Below are positions 34,301 to 42,512 of a stretch of DNA of 64,000 nucleotides, one piece after another. The DNA is from Streptomyces cadmiisoli (GTDB lineage Bacteria; Actinomycetota; Actinomycetes; Streptomycetales; Streptomycetaceae): positions 3,410,001 to 3,474,000 of the forward strand of contig NZ_CP030073.1 of the NCBI RefSeq assembly GCF_003261055.1. Direction: 5' to 3'. Numbering within the stretch: position 1 is the first letter of the stretch; the number at the start of each line of letters is the position of its first letter. The notes under the pieces are model-generated. The model was not told the origin of the DNA and did not search any database. It worked only from the letters and a program-made list of their open reading frames with translations. The position numbers were made by a program, and so were the translations under genes.

Positions 34301-34912
34301 GTCCAGAGCGTCGGGGTCCAGGCCCAGCTCCCGGCTCCGGGCCAGCACCGCGCGGACCTCGTCGGCGAAGCCCCGGGTGGTCAGGCAGGCGCGCAGCTCG
34401 TCCGGCCAGCGCACGTGCGCGAGGCCGAGCCGTTCCAGATCGGGCTGGCCGGCGAGCAGCTCGCGCACGGTCACGTCCTGTTCCGGTCCGGACAGCAGCC
34501 GCAGCGGTTCGACGAACAGGTCGCTGTCCTGTTGGGCGCGGACCAGGGCGTAGCAGAACGAGTGGAAGGTGGTCGCGCGGGGCGCGTTCGCCACTCCCGT
34601 GCGCAGGGCCATGCGGTCGCGCAGTTCGACGGCGGCCTTGCGGCTGAAGGTCAGCACCAGGATCCGTTCGGGGTCCGCTCCGCGCGCGATGCGGGCCGCG
34701 ACGGACTCCACGAGCGTGGTGGTCTTGCCCGTGCCCGGACCCGCCAGGACGAGCAGCGGTCCCGCCTCGTGGTCAACCACGGCCCGCTGTGGTGCGTCCA
34801 GACGAGGGGGATCCATGCGGGGCGGCGGGGTTCGCACCAGTCGGTAAACGCCACGGCTCCCCTGTCGCACCTGGGGGTGCGACAGGCGCTGAGTGGAGAA
34901 AGAGGAGCTCAC
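31319..34912 (-). CDS. adnA: Helicase-nuclease subunit AdnA (UvrD-like motor + Fe-S RecB nuclease)
   Basis: 1197 residues. Motor motifs: Walker A GPGTGKTT (about 58-65), VFVDEYQDTD, QSIYAFRGAD, AHRAKGLEWRLV and VAATRARERLV. The nuclease domain has GSMDRVE, VVDFKTG and QLAVYQLA (about 1090-1140), plus four cysteines: one before the domain (about 946, NTC) and a C-x2-C-x5-C near the end (1177, 1180, 1186). This matches the iron-sulfur staple of AddB/AdnA nucleases. A low-complexity insertion (about 460-575) rich in Glu, Gly, His and Pro contains an Ala-Glu-His repeat. GTG 34912 is the longest start; several in-frame GTGs downstream exist, so the N-terminal 30 residues are uncertain. adnB follows after 175 nt. 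Confidence 0.94.
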   Translation of the reverse strand: MSSSFSTQRLSHPQVRQGSRGVYRLVRTPPPRMDPPRLDAPQRAVVDHEAGPLLVLAGPGTGKTTTLVESVAARIARGADPERILVLTFSRKAAVELRDRMALRTGVANAPRATTFHSFCYALVRAQQDSDLFVEPLRLLSGPEQDVTVRELLAGQPDLERLGLAHVRWPDELRACLTTRGFADEVRAVLARSRELGLDPDALDAFARRIGRPDWRAAAAFLAEYLDVLDLQGVLDYSELVHRAVLLARRPEVARRLTEQYDAVFVDEYQDTDPAQVRLLHALAGQGRTLVAFGDPDQSIYAFRGADVNGILDFPRAFTRADGRPAPVEVLRTSRRSAAAVLSATRLLTQRMPLTRLPAEKVRAHRELAPVRDGGRVEVQTYPTPGTELDNIADILRRAHLEDGIPWGEMAVLVRAGSRSIPTVRRALTSAGVPLDIDGDDVPLRHEPAVAPLLTALRAVAMAESDRAGGHARTRVRGERDDVVGETGSGGDAETGESGQRLESAEHAEHAEHAEHTEHAEVREPEGHVELRESGQPGESAELGEPEPERHLESEGYDEPEEPEEPGDPEGNVPWLSTETALTLLASPLAGMDAADLRRLGRALREEERAAGNPLPPPSDELLARALAEPERLVAHDPAYARGAQRLGALLRTARERLAGGGTAEEALWDLWQGTPWPARLERAARRGGAAGRNADRDLDAVCALFATAARAEERSGGRGALNFLEELEAEDIAADTLTRRAVRPDAVRLMTAHRAKGLEWRLVVVAGVQEGLWPDLRRRGSLLEADRIGRDGLAEPLTPGALLAEERRLFYVAATRARERLVVTAVKAPADDGDQPSRFLTELGVEPKDVTGRPRRPLSVAALVAELRATTVDPRVSDALREAAARRLARLAALADDDGRPLVPSAHPYRWWGMFEPTESKVPLRDRDQPVVLSGSALDQLANTCSLQWFLGREVKADAPATVAQGFGNVVHVLADEVASGRTPADLDVLMERLDSVWDALAFDAPWKSAQEKQHARVALERFLKWHVMERTGRTAVASEHDFDVTLEAGDYEVRIRGSMDRVEADGDGRAYVVDFKTGKQAPSAAEVARHPQLAVYQLAVREGAVDEAFDGERPEPGGAELVQLRQGAARRDGGETLPKVQAQEPLEGEWVGDLLATAAGKVLDERFTPTTGQHCTHCAFRASCSARPEGRHVVE
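33355..33399. repeat. Five 9-nt tandem repeats inside adnA
   Basis: Five consecutive 9-nt units of the type CGTGCTCGG (33355-33399; the last three identical) encode a repeated Glu-His-Ala tripeptide on the minus strand. Nearby at about 33205-33240 a second microrepeat GGGCTCCTC gives Glu-Glu-Pro. Both lie in the insertion between conserved helicase motifs. Confidence 0.9.
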
Positions 34913-35223
34913 GTGGTTCGCCGGTCCTGGTGGGTGCGCGATCTCTCACTGCCGGCGCGAGGCGCCGTCATCGGTCGGTCGTGGTCGGGTGACGGGTGGG
35001 CCGGCCGTCCTCTGTGGAGGGCGGTGACCGCGAGGTGAGGGGGGCACGTGCGGGCGACGCTACGCCGACGAAAGGGCCGGAAGCAGGGCTTCCGCTTCTT
35101 CCCTCCCGCCTCATGCGACCCTCGTGTCCCTCGGCTCACGAACGTACGTCATGCCACGGACGTCGTCAGTTTCCCCCGTACGGATCACGCGTCACCCGCG
35201 GACGCGTCCGATGGCGGAAGCTG
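34913..35223. other. 311-nt gap between adnA and the alkyltransferase-like gene
   Basis: No convincing gene. The minus strand near adnA should hold its promoter, but I see no clear -35/-10 pair. A short perfect hairpin GGAAGC/GCTTCC lies near 35080-35095, and another just inside adnA (34862-34885, 10-bp stem) covers the first codons. Confidence 0.5.
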
Positions 35224-35610
35224 TCAGGTGTGAACCTCCGCGCGTTCGCCGCCGTCCCACCGCGCCCGTCTCATGTCGATGCGCGGCAGATGGCCCTCCG
35301 CGGCCCTGGCGGCGGCCTTGAGCGGTGTGCCCTCCGTGCGGTACTGAGCGAGCGCCTCCAGTTCGTGACCCGGCAGCAGGGCGCCGTCCGCGCGGACCAC
35401 ACGCCACCACGGAACGGCTCCCCCGTAGAGGGCCATCACCCGGCCGACCTGACGGGGCCCGCCCTCCTCCAGCCACTCGGCGACGTCGCCGTACGTCATG
35501 ACACGGCCGGCCGGGATCCGTTCTGCGACGTCGAGGACGCGCTCGGCGTACTCCGGCAGGGCGTCGGCGTACTCCGCGCGGGCGTCCCCGGGAAGGCTCT
35601 CCTCGCTCAT
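35224..35610 (-). CDS. Alkyltransferase-like protein (ATL, MGMT homolog without the active cysteine)
   Basis: 128 residues with the winged-helix DNA-binding fold of O6-alkylguanine transferases: ERIPAGRVMTYGDVA (about 33-47, with the arginine finger) and PRQVGRVMA. The reactive Cys of PCHRV is replaced by Trp (PWWRVV, about 70-75), which defines ATL proteins. These cannot transfer alkyl groups but bind alkylated bases and flag them for nucleotide excision repair. ATG 35610 has AGGA 8 nt upstream. It ends with a charged tail. It lies next to the adnAB recombination genes. Confidence 0.93.
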   Translation of the reverse strand: MSEESLPGDARAEYADALPEYAERVLDVAERIPAGRVMTYGDVAEWLEEGGPRQVGRVMALYGGAVPWWRVVRADGALLPGHELEALAQYRTEGTPLKAAARAAEGHLPRIDMRRARWDGGERAEVHT

Positions 35611-35796
35611 TCGTCCCATCCTGCCGCACGCCACCGACAACGTGACATGCCCGCCACTGTCCGTAGCCCTCGCCCTGGCGGGGCTCTTCGGGCAGACTGT
35701 GCGCCCCCGCATTTGCACCCTGATGCCCCCGTGTGTCGGTGGGGCATGCAACCATCGTGCGGGCGGTGACTGGTGATACGAGATCAAGAAGAGACG

Positions 35797-38700
35797 ATGA
35801 AGCAGCAGGGTGTGCACGCCGAGGGCGCGGAGAGCACCTCTGATGCGTCAGCCTGCCCGGACACCGCCGACACGGACGAGAAGCCGGTGACGAACGCCGC
35901 CCCACCGCCCGGGAAGGGCGACAATCCCGACGCCGCCGCCCGAACGCCCGGCACAGGCCAGGACCCCGAGACCACCGCGCCGCCCGGCAAAGGCGAAAAC
36001 TCCGACGACCCCGCACCGCCCGGCGGCCGGAGCGAAAGCCCGGAAGCCCAGCGAACGCCCGGCAAGGGTGAAAGCCCGGAGGCCGCCGGAGCGCCCGGCG
36101 ACGGCGAAAGCCCCGAGGCCGCCCGAACGCCCGGCGACGGCGAAGGCCCCGAGGTAGCGCGAACGCCTGGCGACGACGCCGGCGAAAGCCCAGAGACCAC
36201 CGCACCGCCACCGCCCGAGAAGGGCAGCGCCCCTGACACCACCCCGTCCCACGGCAAGGGCGCAGGCCCGGAGGCCACCACCCCACCCCGCGGCAACAGC
36301 GAAAGCCCCGAGCCCACCGCACCGCCCCGGAAGGGCAAAGCCCTCGACACCGACCCCGGCGACACCCACTCCGACGAGGTCGAGGGCGACGAACCGCTGC
36401 TGCCCGCGCGCGTGCACCGCCCCTCGGATCTCATGCGACTGCTGGTCGGCGTGCTCGGCGTCGTCGTCCTCATCGCCATCGCCGCCTTCGCGCACGGCAC
36501 CACGTCGGGTCTCGAACAGGACATCAACAAGGGCACCGGTCAGGCACCCGACCTCCTCATCAAGATCGCGGGGCTGGCGTCCAGTATCGCCATCCTCCTG
36601 GTCCCGGTCGCGTTCGCGATCGAACGGCTGATCAAGCGGGACGGGCTGCGCATCGCCGACGGCGTGCTCGCGGCCGTCCTCGCGCACGGGGTGACCCTCG
36701 CGACCGACCTGTGGGTGGCGAGAGCCGCCCCCGACTCGATCCAGGACGCGCTCACCCAGCCCTCCCCGGGCGACATCAACGCCCTCACCGACCCGGTGCA
36801 CGGCTATCTGGCGCCCGTCATCGCGTACATGACGGCCGTCGGCATGTCCCGCAGACCGCGCTGGCGGGCGGTGCTGTGGATCGTGCTGCTCCTCGACGCG
36901 TTCTCGATGCTCGTCACCGGGTACACGACACCGTTCTCGATCATCCTGACGGTGCTGATCGGCTGGTCCGTCGCCTACGGCACCCTGTACGCGGTCGGCT
37001 CGCCCAACGTCCGGCCCACCGGGCGGACTCTGATGGCAGGTCTGCGGACGGTCGGCTTCCGCCCGGTCAGCGCGTCCCGCGAGGACATCACCGACGCGGC
37101 CGACGGCGACCGCGGACGGCGCTACTTCGTCACCCTGGAGGACGGGCCACCCCTGGACGTCACGGTCGTCGACCGGGAACAGCAGGCGCAGGGCTTCTTC
37201 TACCGGGTATGGCGCAATCTGACGCTGCGCGGCTTCGCCACCCGCAGCAGTCTCCAGTCGCTGCGGCAGGCGCTGGAGCAGGAGGCGCTGCTGGCGTACG
37301 CGGCCATCGCGGCGGGCGCCAACGCGCCGAAGCTGATCGCCACCTCGGAGCTCGGCCCCGACGCCGTGATGCTCGTCTACGAGCACACCGGCGGCCAGAC
37401 CCTCGACTCGCTGGCGCCCGAAGAGATCTCCGACGAGCTGCTGCACAGCACGTGGCACCAGGTGCGCGCGTTGCAGTCGCGGCGCATCGCGCACCGCAGG
37501 CTCGCGGGTGACGCCGTCCTGGTGGATCGTTCCGGCAGGGTGGTCCTCACCGATCTGCGCGGCGGTGAGATCGCGGCCGGTGACCTGTTGCTGCGCATGG
37601 ACGTCGCGCAGTTGATGACGACGCTCGCCCTGCGCGTGGGTGCCGAGCGGGCGGTCTCCTCGGCGGTCGCGGTGCTCGGCCCGGACGCCGTCGCCGACTG
37701 CCTGCCCATGCTCCAGCCGATCGCGCTGACCCGCTCCACGCGCGCGACGCTACGGCGACTGGCCCGCGAGCGCGCCGACCGTGAGCGGGAGGCGGTGCTG
37801 GAGGCCTCACGGCAGGCCAAGCAGGCCCGTGCCGAAGCGGCTGGGCACGACGTCACCGGGGTGACGCTGGAGAAGGCCGGCAAGAAGTCCGAGCGCGCGC
37901 AGGCAAGAGCCGAGAAACGGGCCATCGACGAAGCGGTCGAGGAGGCTCGTGAAGACGATCTCCTCACGCAGATCCGGCACCAGGTGCTGCGGATCAGGCC
38001 GCAGGCACCGGTCGAGCCGGCCCGGCTGGAACGGATCCGGCCGCGCACCCTGATCAGCTTCATCGCCGGCGCCATCGGCGCGTACTTCCTGCTGACCCAG
38101 CTCACGCACATCGAGTTCGGGCCGCTGATCGCCAACGCCGAGTGGGGCTGGGTGATCGCTGCCGCGCTGTTCTCGGCGCTGAGTTACATCGCCGCCGCGA
38201 TGAGCCTGCTGGGGTTCGTGCCGGAGCGGGTGCCGTTCCCGCGGACCGTGGCGGCCCAGGTCGCCGGGTCGTTCGTGAAGATCGTGGCGCCGGCCGCGGT
38301 GGGCGGCGTGGCGCTCAACACGCGCTTCCTCCAGCGGTCGGGCGTCCGACCCGGGCTGGCCGTGGCCAGCGTCGGCGCCTCGCAGCTGTTCGGGCTGGGC
38401 TGCCACATCCTGATGCTGCTCGCCTTCGGCTATCTGACCGGTACCGAGAAGACACCGTCCCTGTCGCCGTCCCGGACGGTCATCGCGGGTCTGCTGACGG
38501 TGGCGGTGCTGGTGCTCGTCGCGACCTCGGTCCCGTTCCTGCGGAAATTCGTCGTCACGCGTGTGCGGTCGCTTTTCGCCGGTGTCGTGCCGCGCATGCT
38601 GGACGTCCTCCAGCGGCCGCAGAAACTGATCACCGGCATCGGCGGCATGCTGCTGCTGACCGCCTGCTTCGTGATGTGTCTGGACGCCTCGATCCGCGCG

Positions 38701-38961
38701 TTCGGCGACGAGACGACCTCGCTCAGCATCGCAAGCGTCGCCGTGGTCTTCCTCGCCGGCAACGCGCTCGGCTCCGCCGCCCCGACGCCGGGCGGTGTGG
38801 GCGCCGTCGAAGCCACCCTGACCGTCGGTCTGATCGCCGTCGGCCTGCCGAGCGAGGTCGCCGCCCCAGCGGTGCTGCTGTTCCGCCTGTTGACCCTGTG
38901 GCTGCCGGTGCTGCCGGGCTGGCTCGCCTTCAACCATCTCAGTCGCAAGGGCGCACTGTAA
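35797..38961 (+). CDS. Large membrane protein: disordered repeat lead, kinase-like middle, LPG-synthase-type flippase C-terminus
   Basis: 1054 residues. Residues 1 to about 205 are low complexity with repeated PGKGESPE/PGDGESPE units. Several transmembrane helices follow (about 220-420), then a soluble kinase-like domain (about 430-650; ALEQEALLAYAAIAAGANAPKL, HRRLAGDAVLVD, VVLTDLRGG, where kinase-like LDFG becomes LTDLRG). A charged Lys/Glu-Ala coiled coil comes next (about 670-740), and finally about eight helices of the lysylphosphatidylglycerol synthase TM / flippase family (PTPGGVGAVEATL). ATG 35797 has AAGAAGAG upstream. It probably flips or modifies lipids, with the kinase-like part sensing or binding; the active residues look degenerate. 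Confidence 0.85.
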   Translation: MKQQGVHAEGAESTSDASACPDTADTDEKPVTNAAPPPGKGDNPDAAARTPGTGQDPETTAPPGKGENSDDPAPPGGRSESPEAQRTPGKGESPEAAGAPGDGESPEAARTPGDGEGPEVARTPGDDAGESPETTAPPPPEKGSAPDTTPSHGKGAGPEATTPPRGNSESPEPTAPPRKGKALDTDPGDTHSDEVEGDEPLLPARVHRPSDLMRLLVGVLGVVVLIAIAAFAHGTTSGLEQDINKGTGQAPDLLIKIAGLASSIAILLVPVAFAIERLIKRDGLRIADGVLAAVLAHGVTLATDLWVARAAPDSIQDALTQPSPGDINALTDPVHGYLAPVIAYMTAVGMSRRPRWRAVLWIVLLLDAFSMLVTGYTTPFSIILTVLIGWSVAYGTLYAVGSPNVRPTGRTLMAGLRTVGFRPVSASREDITDAADGDRGRRYFVTLEDGPPLDVTVVDREQQAQGFFYRVWRNLTLRGFATRSSLQSLRQALEQEALLAYAAIAAGANAPKLIATSELGPDAVMLVYEHTGGQTLDSLAPEEISDELLHSTWHQVRALQSRRIAHRRLAGDAVLVDRSGRVVLTDLRGGEIAAGDLLLRMDVAQLMTTLALRVGAERAVSSAVAVLGPDAVADCLPMLQPIALTRSTRATLRRLARERADREREAVLEASRQAKQARAEAAGHDVTGVTLEKAGKKSERAQARAEKRAIDEAVEEAREDDLLTQIRHQVLRIRPQAPVEPARLERIRPRTLISFIAGAIGAYFLLTQLTHIEFGPLIANAEWGWVIAAALFSALSYIAAAMSLLGFVPERVPFPRTVAAQVAGSFVKIVAPAAVGGVALNTRFLQRSGVRPGLAVASVGASQLFGLGCHILMLLAFGYLTGTEKTPSLSPSRTVIAGLLTVAVLVLVATSVPFLRKFVVTRVRSLFAGVVPRMLDVLQRPQKLITGIGGMLLLTACFVMCLDASIRAFGDETTSLSIASVAVVFLAGNALGSAAPTPGGVGAVEATLTVGLIAVGLPSEVAAPAVLLFRLLTLWLPVLPGWLAFNHLSRKGAL

Positions 38962-39085
38962 GACACGGTGCGCCGCACGGCGGGCACCCTCGCGCGCGTC
39001 CTCGTGAAAAGACACCCGCACGCACGCGTCCCTCGTACGGCCCGCGCCCCGAGCGCCCGGCCCGATGCGGCCGCAGGATGGAGAC

Positions 39086-40639
39086 ATGCCGAAGCCCTCC
39101 CGCCTGAGCGCCGCAGCCCTCGCAGCCACCGCCGTGCTGCTCTCCAGCGTGCTGGCCGGATGCGGCGACGACCGCCCCGGGAACGAGGATCTGACCCGAC
39201 AGAAGCTGGTGTGGCGGGACTGTCCGGCGCCCTCTCCGGCCCAGGGCGGCGGCGACGCGCCGTCACCGCTGCCGGACGGCGACGACTGGCAGTGCGCCAC
39301 CATGAAGGCCCCGCTCGACTGGGACAACCCCGGGGGCGCCACCATCGACCTCGAACTGATCAGGGCGCAGGCGAGCGGCCCGGCGAACCAGCGGATCGGC
39401 TCGCTGATCTTCAACTTCGGCGGGCCCGGGGGCTCGGGTGTCACCACCCTGCCCGCGTTCGGCGCGGACTACGCGAAGCTGCGCACCCGCTACGACGTGG
39501 TCAGCTTCGACCCGCGCGGAGTCGGCCGCAGCGCCGGAGTCCGCTGCGAGAACGACCAGCAGCTCGACGCCTACTTCCAGCAGGACGCAACCCCTGACAC
39601 CGCTCCCGAGCGTGCCGAGCTCGTCGAGAACGTCATGGAGTTCAACAACGCCTGCGAGAAGAACTCCAAGAAGATGCTGCCGCACGTGCGTACCACCGAG
39701 GCGGCCCGCGACATGGACCTGATGCGCCAGGTCCTCGGCGACGACAAGCTGCACTACTTCGGCATCTCGTACGGCACCGAACTCGGCGGCGTCTACGCCC
39801 ACCTGTTCCCGAAGAAGGTGGGCCGTGCCGTCTTCGACGCGGTGGTCGACCCGACCCAGGACCCCGAACAGGGCTCGCTCGGACAGGCCAAAGGCTTCCA
39901 GCTCGCGCTCGACAACTTCGCCGAGAACTGCGTGTCCCAGGTGGAGGACTGCCCCATCGGGGAGACCGCCCAGGACGTCAAGAACCGCATCGCCAAGCTG
40001 CTCGCGGACCTGGACCGGGATCCGATCCCGGGCATCTTCCCCCGCGAACTGACACAGACGGCGGCGACCAGCGGCATCGCGCAGTCGCTGTACTCACAGG
40101 ACTTCTGGGAGTACCTCACCGAGGGCCTGGAGCAGGCCTACGACGGCGACGGCCAGATCCTGCTGCTGCTGTCGGACTCCATGAACGGACGCAGCCAGAA
40201 CGGCGAGTACAGCAACCTCGTCCCGGCCAACGTGTCCATCAACTGCGCCGACGACAAACCGCGGTACACCAGCCAGTACGTGCAGCAGAAGGTGCCCGAG
40301 TTCCGCGCCGCCTCTCCGCTGTTCGGCGACTACCTGGCCTGGGGCATGCTCAGCTGCACCGACTGGGCCGTGCCCGGCGCCGCCGAGCATCCGGACGTCA
40401 GCGCGTCCGGCGCGGCGCCGATCCTCGTCGTGGGCAACACGGGCGACCCGGCAACGCCCTACGAGGGCGCGCGCAAGATGGTCGAGGCGCTGGGCCCGGG
40501 CGTCGGCGTGGAGCTGACCTACCGGGGCCAGGGACACGGCGCGTACGACAGCAAGAACAAGTGCGTCCAGGACGCCGTGGACGGCTACCTGCTGGACGGA
40601 AGGGTGCCCAAAGCCGGAACCGTCTGCTCCGAGTCCTGA
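39086..40639 (+). CDS. Lipoprotein alpha/beta-hydrolase peptidase, Tap/SlpD-SlpE-like (first of a pair)
   Basis: 517 residues. A type II signal peptide with lipobox LAGC (Cys about 29) anchors it outside the membrane. The alpha/beta-hydrolase fold has the oxyanion loop FNFGGPGGSG, nucleophile elbow GISYG (Ser about 234), the C-terminal TAP-like domain with NTGDPATPYEGA (Asp) and GHGAY (His). The family cleaves N-terminal tripeptides or short peptides; the Streptomyces lividans SlpD and SlpE mycelium-associated proteases are related. ATG 39086 has GGAG 4 nt upstream. A paralog follows 222 nt downstream. Confidence 0.92.
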   Translation: MPKPSRLSAAALAATAVLLSSVLAGCGDDRPGNEDLTRQKLVWRDCPAPSPAQGGGDAPSPLPDGDDWQCATMKAPLDWDNPGGATIDLELIRAQASGPANQRIGSLIFNFGGPGGSGVTTLPAFGADYAKLRTRYDVVSFDPRGVGRSAGVRCENDQQLDAYFQQDATPDTAPERAELVENVMEFNNACEKNSKKMLPHVRTTEAARDMDLMRQVLGDDKLHYFGISYGTELGGVYAHLFPKKVGRAVFDAVVDPTQDPEQGSLGQAKGFQLALDNFAENCVSQVEDCPIGETAQDVKNRIAKLLADLDRDPIPGIFPRELTQTAATSGIAQSLYSQDFWEYLTEGLEQAYDGDGQILLLLSDSMNGRSQNGEYSNLVPANVSINCADDKPRYTSQYVQQKVPEFRAASPLFGDYLAWGMLSCTDWAVPGAAEHPDVSASGAAPILVVGNTGDPATPYEGARKMVEALGPGVGVELTYRGQGHGAYDSKNKCVQDAVDGYLLDGRVPKAGTVCSES

Positions 40640-40861
40640 GCCGGAGTCCGGGGCCGGAATCCTGAGCCGGAACCCTCGGCCGGAGTGCCGAGCCGTGAGT
40701 CCGCAGAAACCGAAAAGCGCAGGAACTGGTGATCTCAAAACTGAAAAGTCGCAGGTCAAACGGTTATCCACAGGCTGCGACGGCTTCTGTTCGGTCGGCC
40801 TACCATGGCGGGACAGCCGTTCGCGATCGAGGTGCGGCGGCCCCGGAGGGGGGATGTGTCC

Positions 40862-42403
40862 ATGGCACGGTTCGTACGGTGGACGGCACTGGCCGTCGCC
40901 GGCGCGCTCTTGACGGCGGGTTGCAGCGGCGGTTCGTCGGACGGCGGCGACGGGAAGGGCGGGGGCGGTACGCCGTCCGATTCGTCGGACGGATCCACGT
41001 CCGCGCTGCCCTCGTCCCTCACCGAGCAGCGACCCGACTGGGGCGACTGCAAAGCCCGCGACGACGCCCCCGCACCGGGCGACGACTACCGGTGCGCGAC
41101 GCTCAAGGTGCCACTGGACTGGTCGAAACCCGAGGGCGCCACGATCGATCTGGCGCTGATCCGCGCCGGGGCCCGCGGCGACGACCGCATAGGCTCGCTG
41201 CTGTTCAACTTCGGAGGCCCCGGCCAGTCCGGTGTCTCCACACTCCCGGCCTACGCCTCCACCGTCTCGTTGCTCCACGAGCGGTACGACCTCGTGAGCT
41301 GGGATCCGCGCGGAGTGGGCGCCAGCGAGGGCATCCGCTGCCGCGACGACCGCCGGATCGAAGCCGCCGAAGCCGTGGACTCCACCCCGGACACCCCGGC
41401 CGAGGAAGAGGCGTACCTGAAGGACGCCGCCGACTTCGGCAAGGGCTGCGAGGAGTCCGCCGGAAAGCTGATGGCGCACGTGTCCACCGCGGACACCGCC
41501 CGCGACATGGATCTGATGCGGCTCGTCCTCGGCGACGACAGGCTGCACTACTTCGGCATCTCGTACGGCACCGAACTCGGCGGCGTCTACGCCCACCTGT
41601 TCCCGGAGAACGTCGGACGTCTGGTGCTGGACGCGGTCGTCGACCCCAGCGCCGACGCCGTCGGCCACGCGAGGAACCAGACCCTGGGCTTCCAGCGCGC
41701 GCTCGACGACTATCTGGAGTCGACGGGCCAGGATCCGCGGCAGGGCTCGCAAAAGATCGCCGACCTGCTGGCCCGCATCGACGCCGAGCCGCTGCCGACG
41801 TCCACCGACCGCAAGCTCACCCAGGCACTCGCGCTCACCGGCATAGTCCTGCCGCTGTACAGCAAGTCCGGCTGGCCCACCCTGACCAGTGCCCTGGCCG
41901 CCGCCGAGGACGGCGACGGCACCGCGCTCCTCGCGCTCGCCGACGGCTACAACGAGCGGGACGCCTCCGGCCGGTACAACACCACGACCCACTCACAGCG
42001 GGTCATATCGTGCCTGGACGACAAGCAGCGGCCCACGGCCGACGAGGCGAAGGGGCGGCTGGCGGAATTCGAGGAGATATCCCCGGTGTTCGGGGCCTTC
42101 CTCGGCTGGGACACGGCGGGCTGGTGCCACGACTGGCCGGTGCCGGGCCAGTTCGACAGCCCTGAGGTCAGCGCGCCGGGGGCGGCGCCGATCCTCGTCG
42201 TCGGCAACACCGGCGACCCCGCGACTCCCTACGAGGGCGCCCGCAGGATGGCGGACGAGCTGGGCAAGGGAGTGGGTGTCGTACTCACCTGGAAGGGCGA
42301 CGGACACGGCGCTTACGGAAGCGGCAGCGACTGCGTCGACTCCACGGTGAACGCGTACGTGCTGAAGGGCACGGTGCCGAAGGACGGCAAGGTCTGCTCA
42401 TGA
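40862..42403 (+). CDS. Lipoprotein alpha/beta-hydrolase peptidase, Tap/SlpD-SlpE-like (second of a pair)
   Basis: 513 residues, paralog of the gene before it. Signal peptide with lipobox LTAGC (Cys about 21), Ser/Gly/Asp-rich linker, FNFGGPGQSG oxyanion loop, GISYG nucleophile, NTGDPATPYEGA and GHGAY at the C-terminus. It shares a 64-nt identical tract with its neighbour around the active serine although flanking sequence differs. ATG 40862 is 8 nt after a GGAGGGGGGA site; an in-frame GTG at 40856 is too close. The region between the pair (40640-40861) has short GCCGGA-type repeats and an AT-richer promoter-like stretch near 40730-40780. Confidence 0.92.
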   Translation: MARFVRWTALAVAGALLTAGCSGGSSDGGDGKGGGGTPSDSSDGSTSALPSSLTEQRPDWGDCKARDDAPAPGDDYRCATLKVPLDWSKPEGATIDLALIRAGARGDDRIGSLLFNFGGPGQSGVSTLPAYASTVSLLHERYDLVSWDPRGVGASEGIRCRDDRRIEAAEAVDSTPDTPAEEEAYLKDAADFGKGCEESAGKLMAHVSTADTARDMDLMRLVLGDDRLHYFGISYGTELGGVYAHLFPENVGRLVLDAVVDPSADAVGHARNQTLGFQRALDDYLESTGQDPRQGSQKIADLLARIDAEPLPTSTDRKLTQALALTGIVLPLYSKSGWPTLTSALAAAEDGDGTALLALADGYNERDASGRYNTTTHSQRVISCLDDKQRPTADEAKGRLAEFEEISPVFGAFLGWDTAGWCHDWPVPGQFDSPEVSAPGAAPILVVGNTGDPATPYEGARRMADELGKGVGVVLTWKGDGHGAYGSGSDCVDSTVNAYVLKGTVPKDGKVCS

Positions 42404-42410
42404 CGCGGAC

Positions 42411-42447
42411 GAGGGCTCCGCACACGCAGAAGGTGTGCGAAGCCCTC
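42411..42447. terminator. Bidirectional terminator between the peptidase and moeZ
   Basis: A two-part stem: GAGGGCT (42411-42417) with AGCCCTC (42441-42447) and GCACAC with GTGTGC, separated by a 2-nt bulge on each side, loop of 7. It lies 8 nt after the peptidase stop. Confidence 0.75.
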
Positions 42448-42512
42448 ACCCGAACTAGCCGGAGGCGTGGGTTTCGCCTCGCCCGTCGGCGGCCGGCCGA
42501 CGGGAAGGAAGA

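Noticed and set aside
31331..35038. A 1235-codon plus-strand frame opposite adnA
   Set aside because: Shadow of the conserved helicase-nuclease gene caused by high GC and absence of stop codons.
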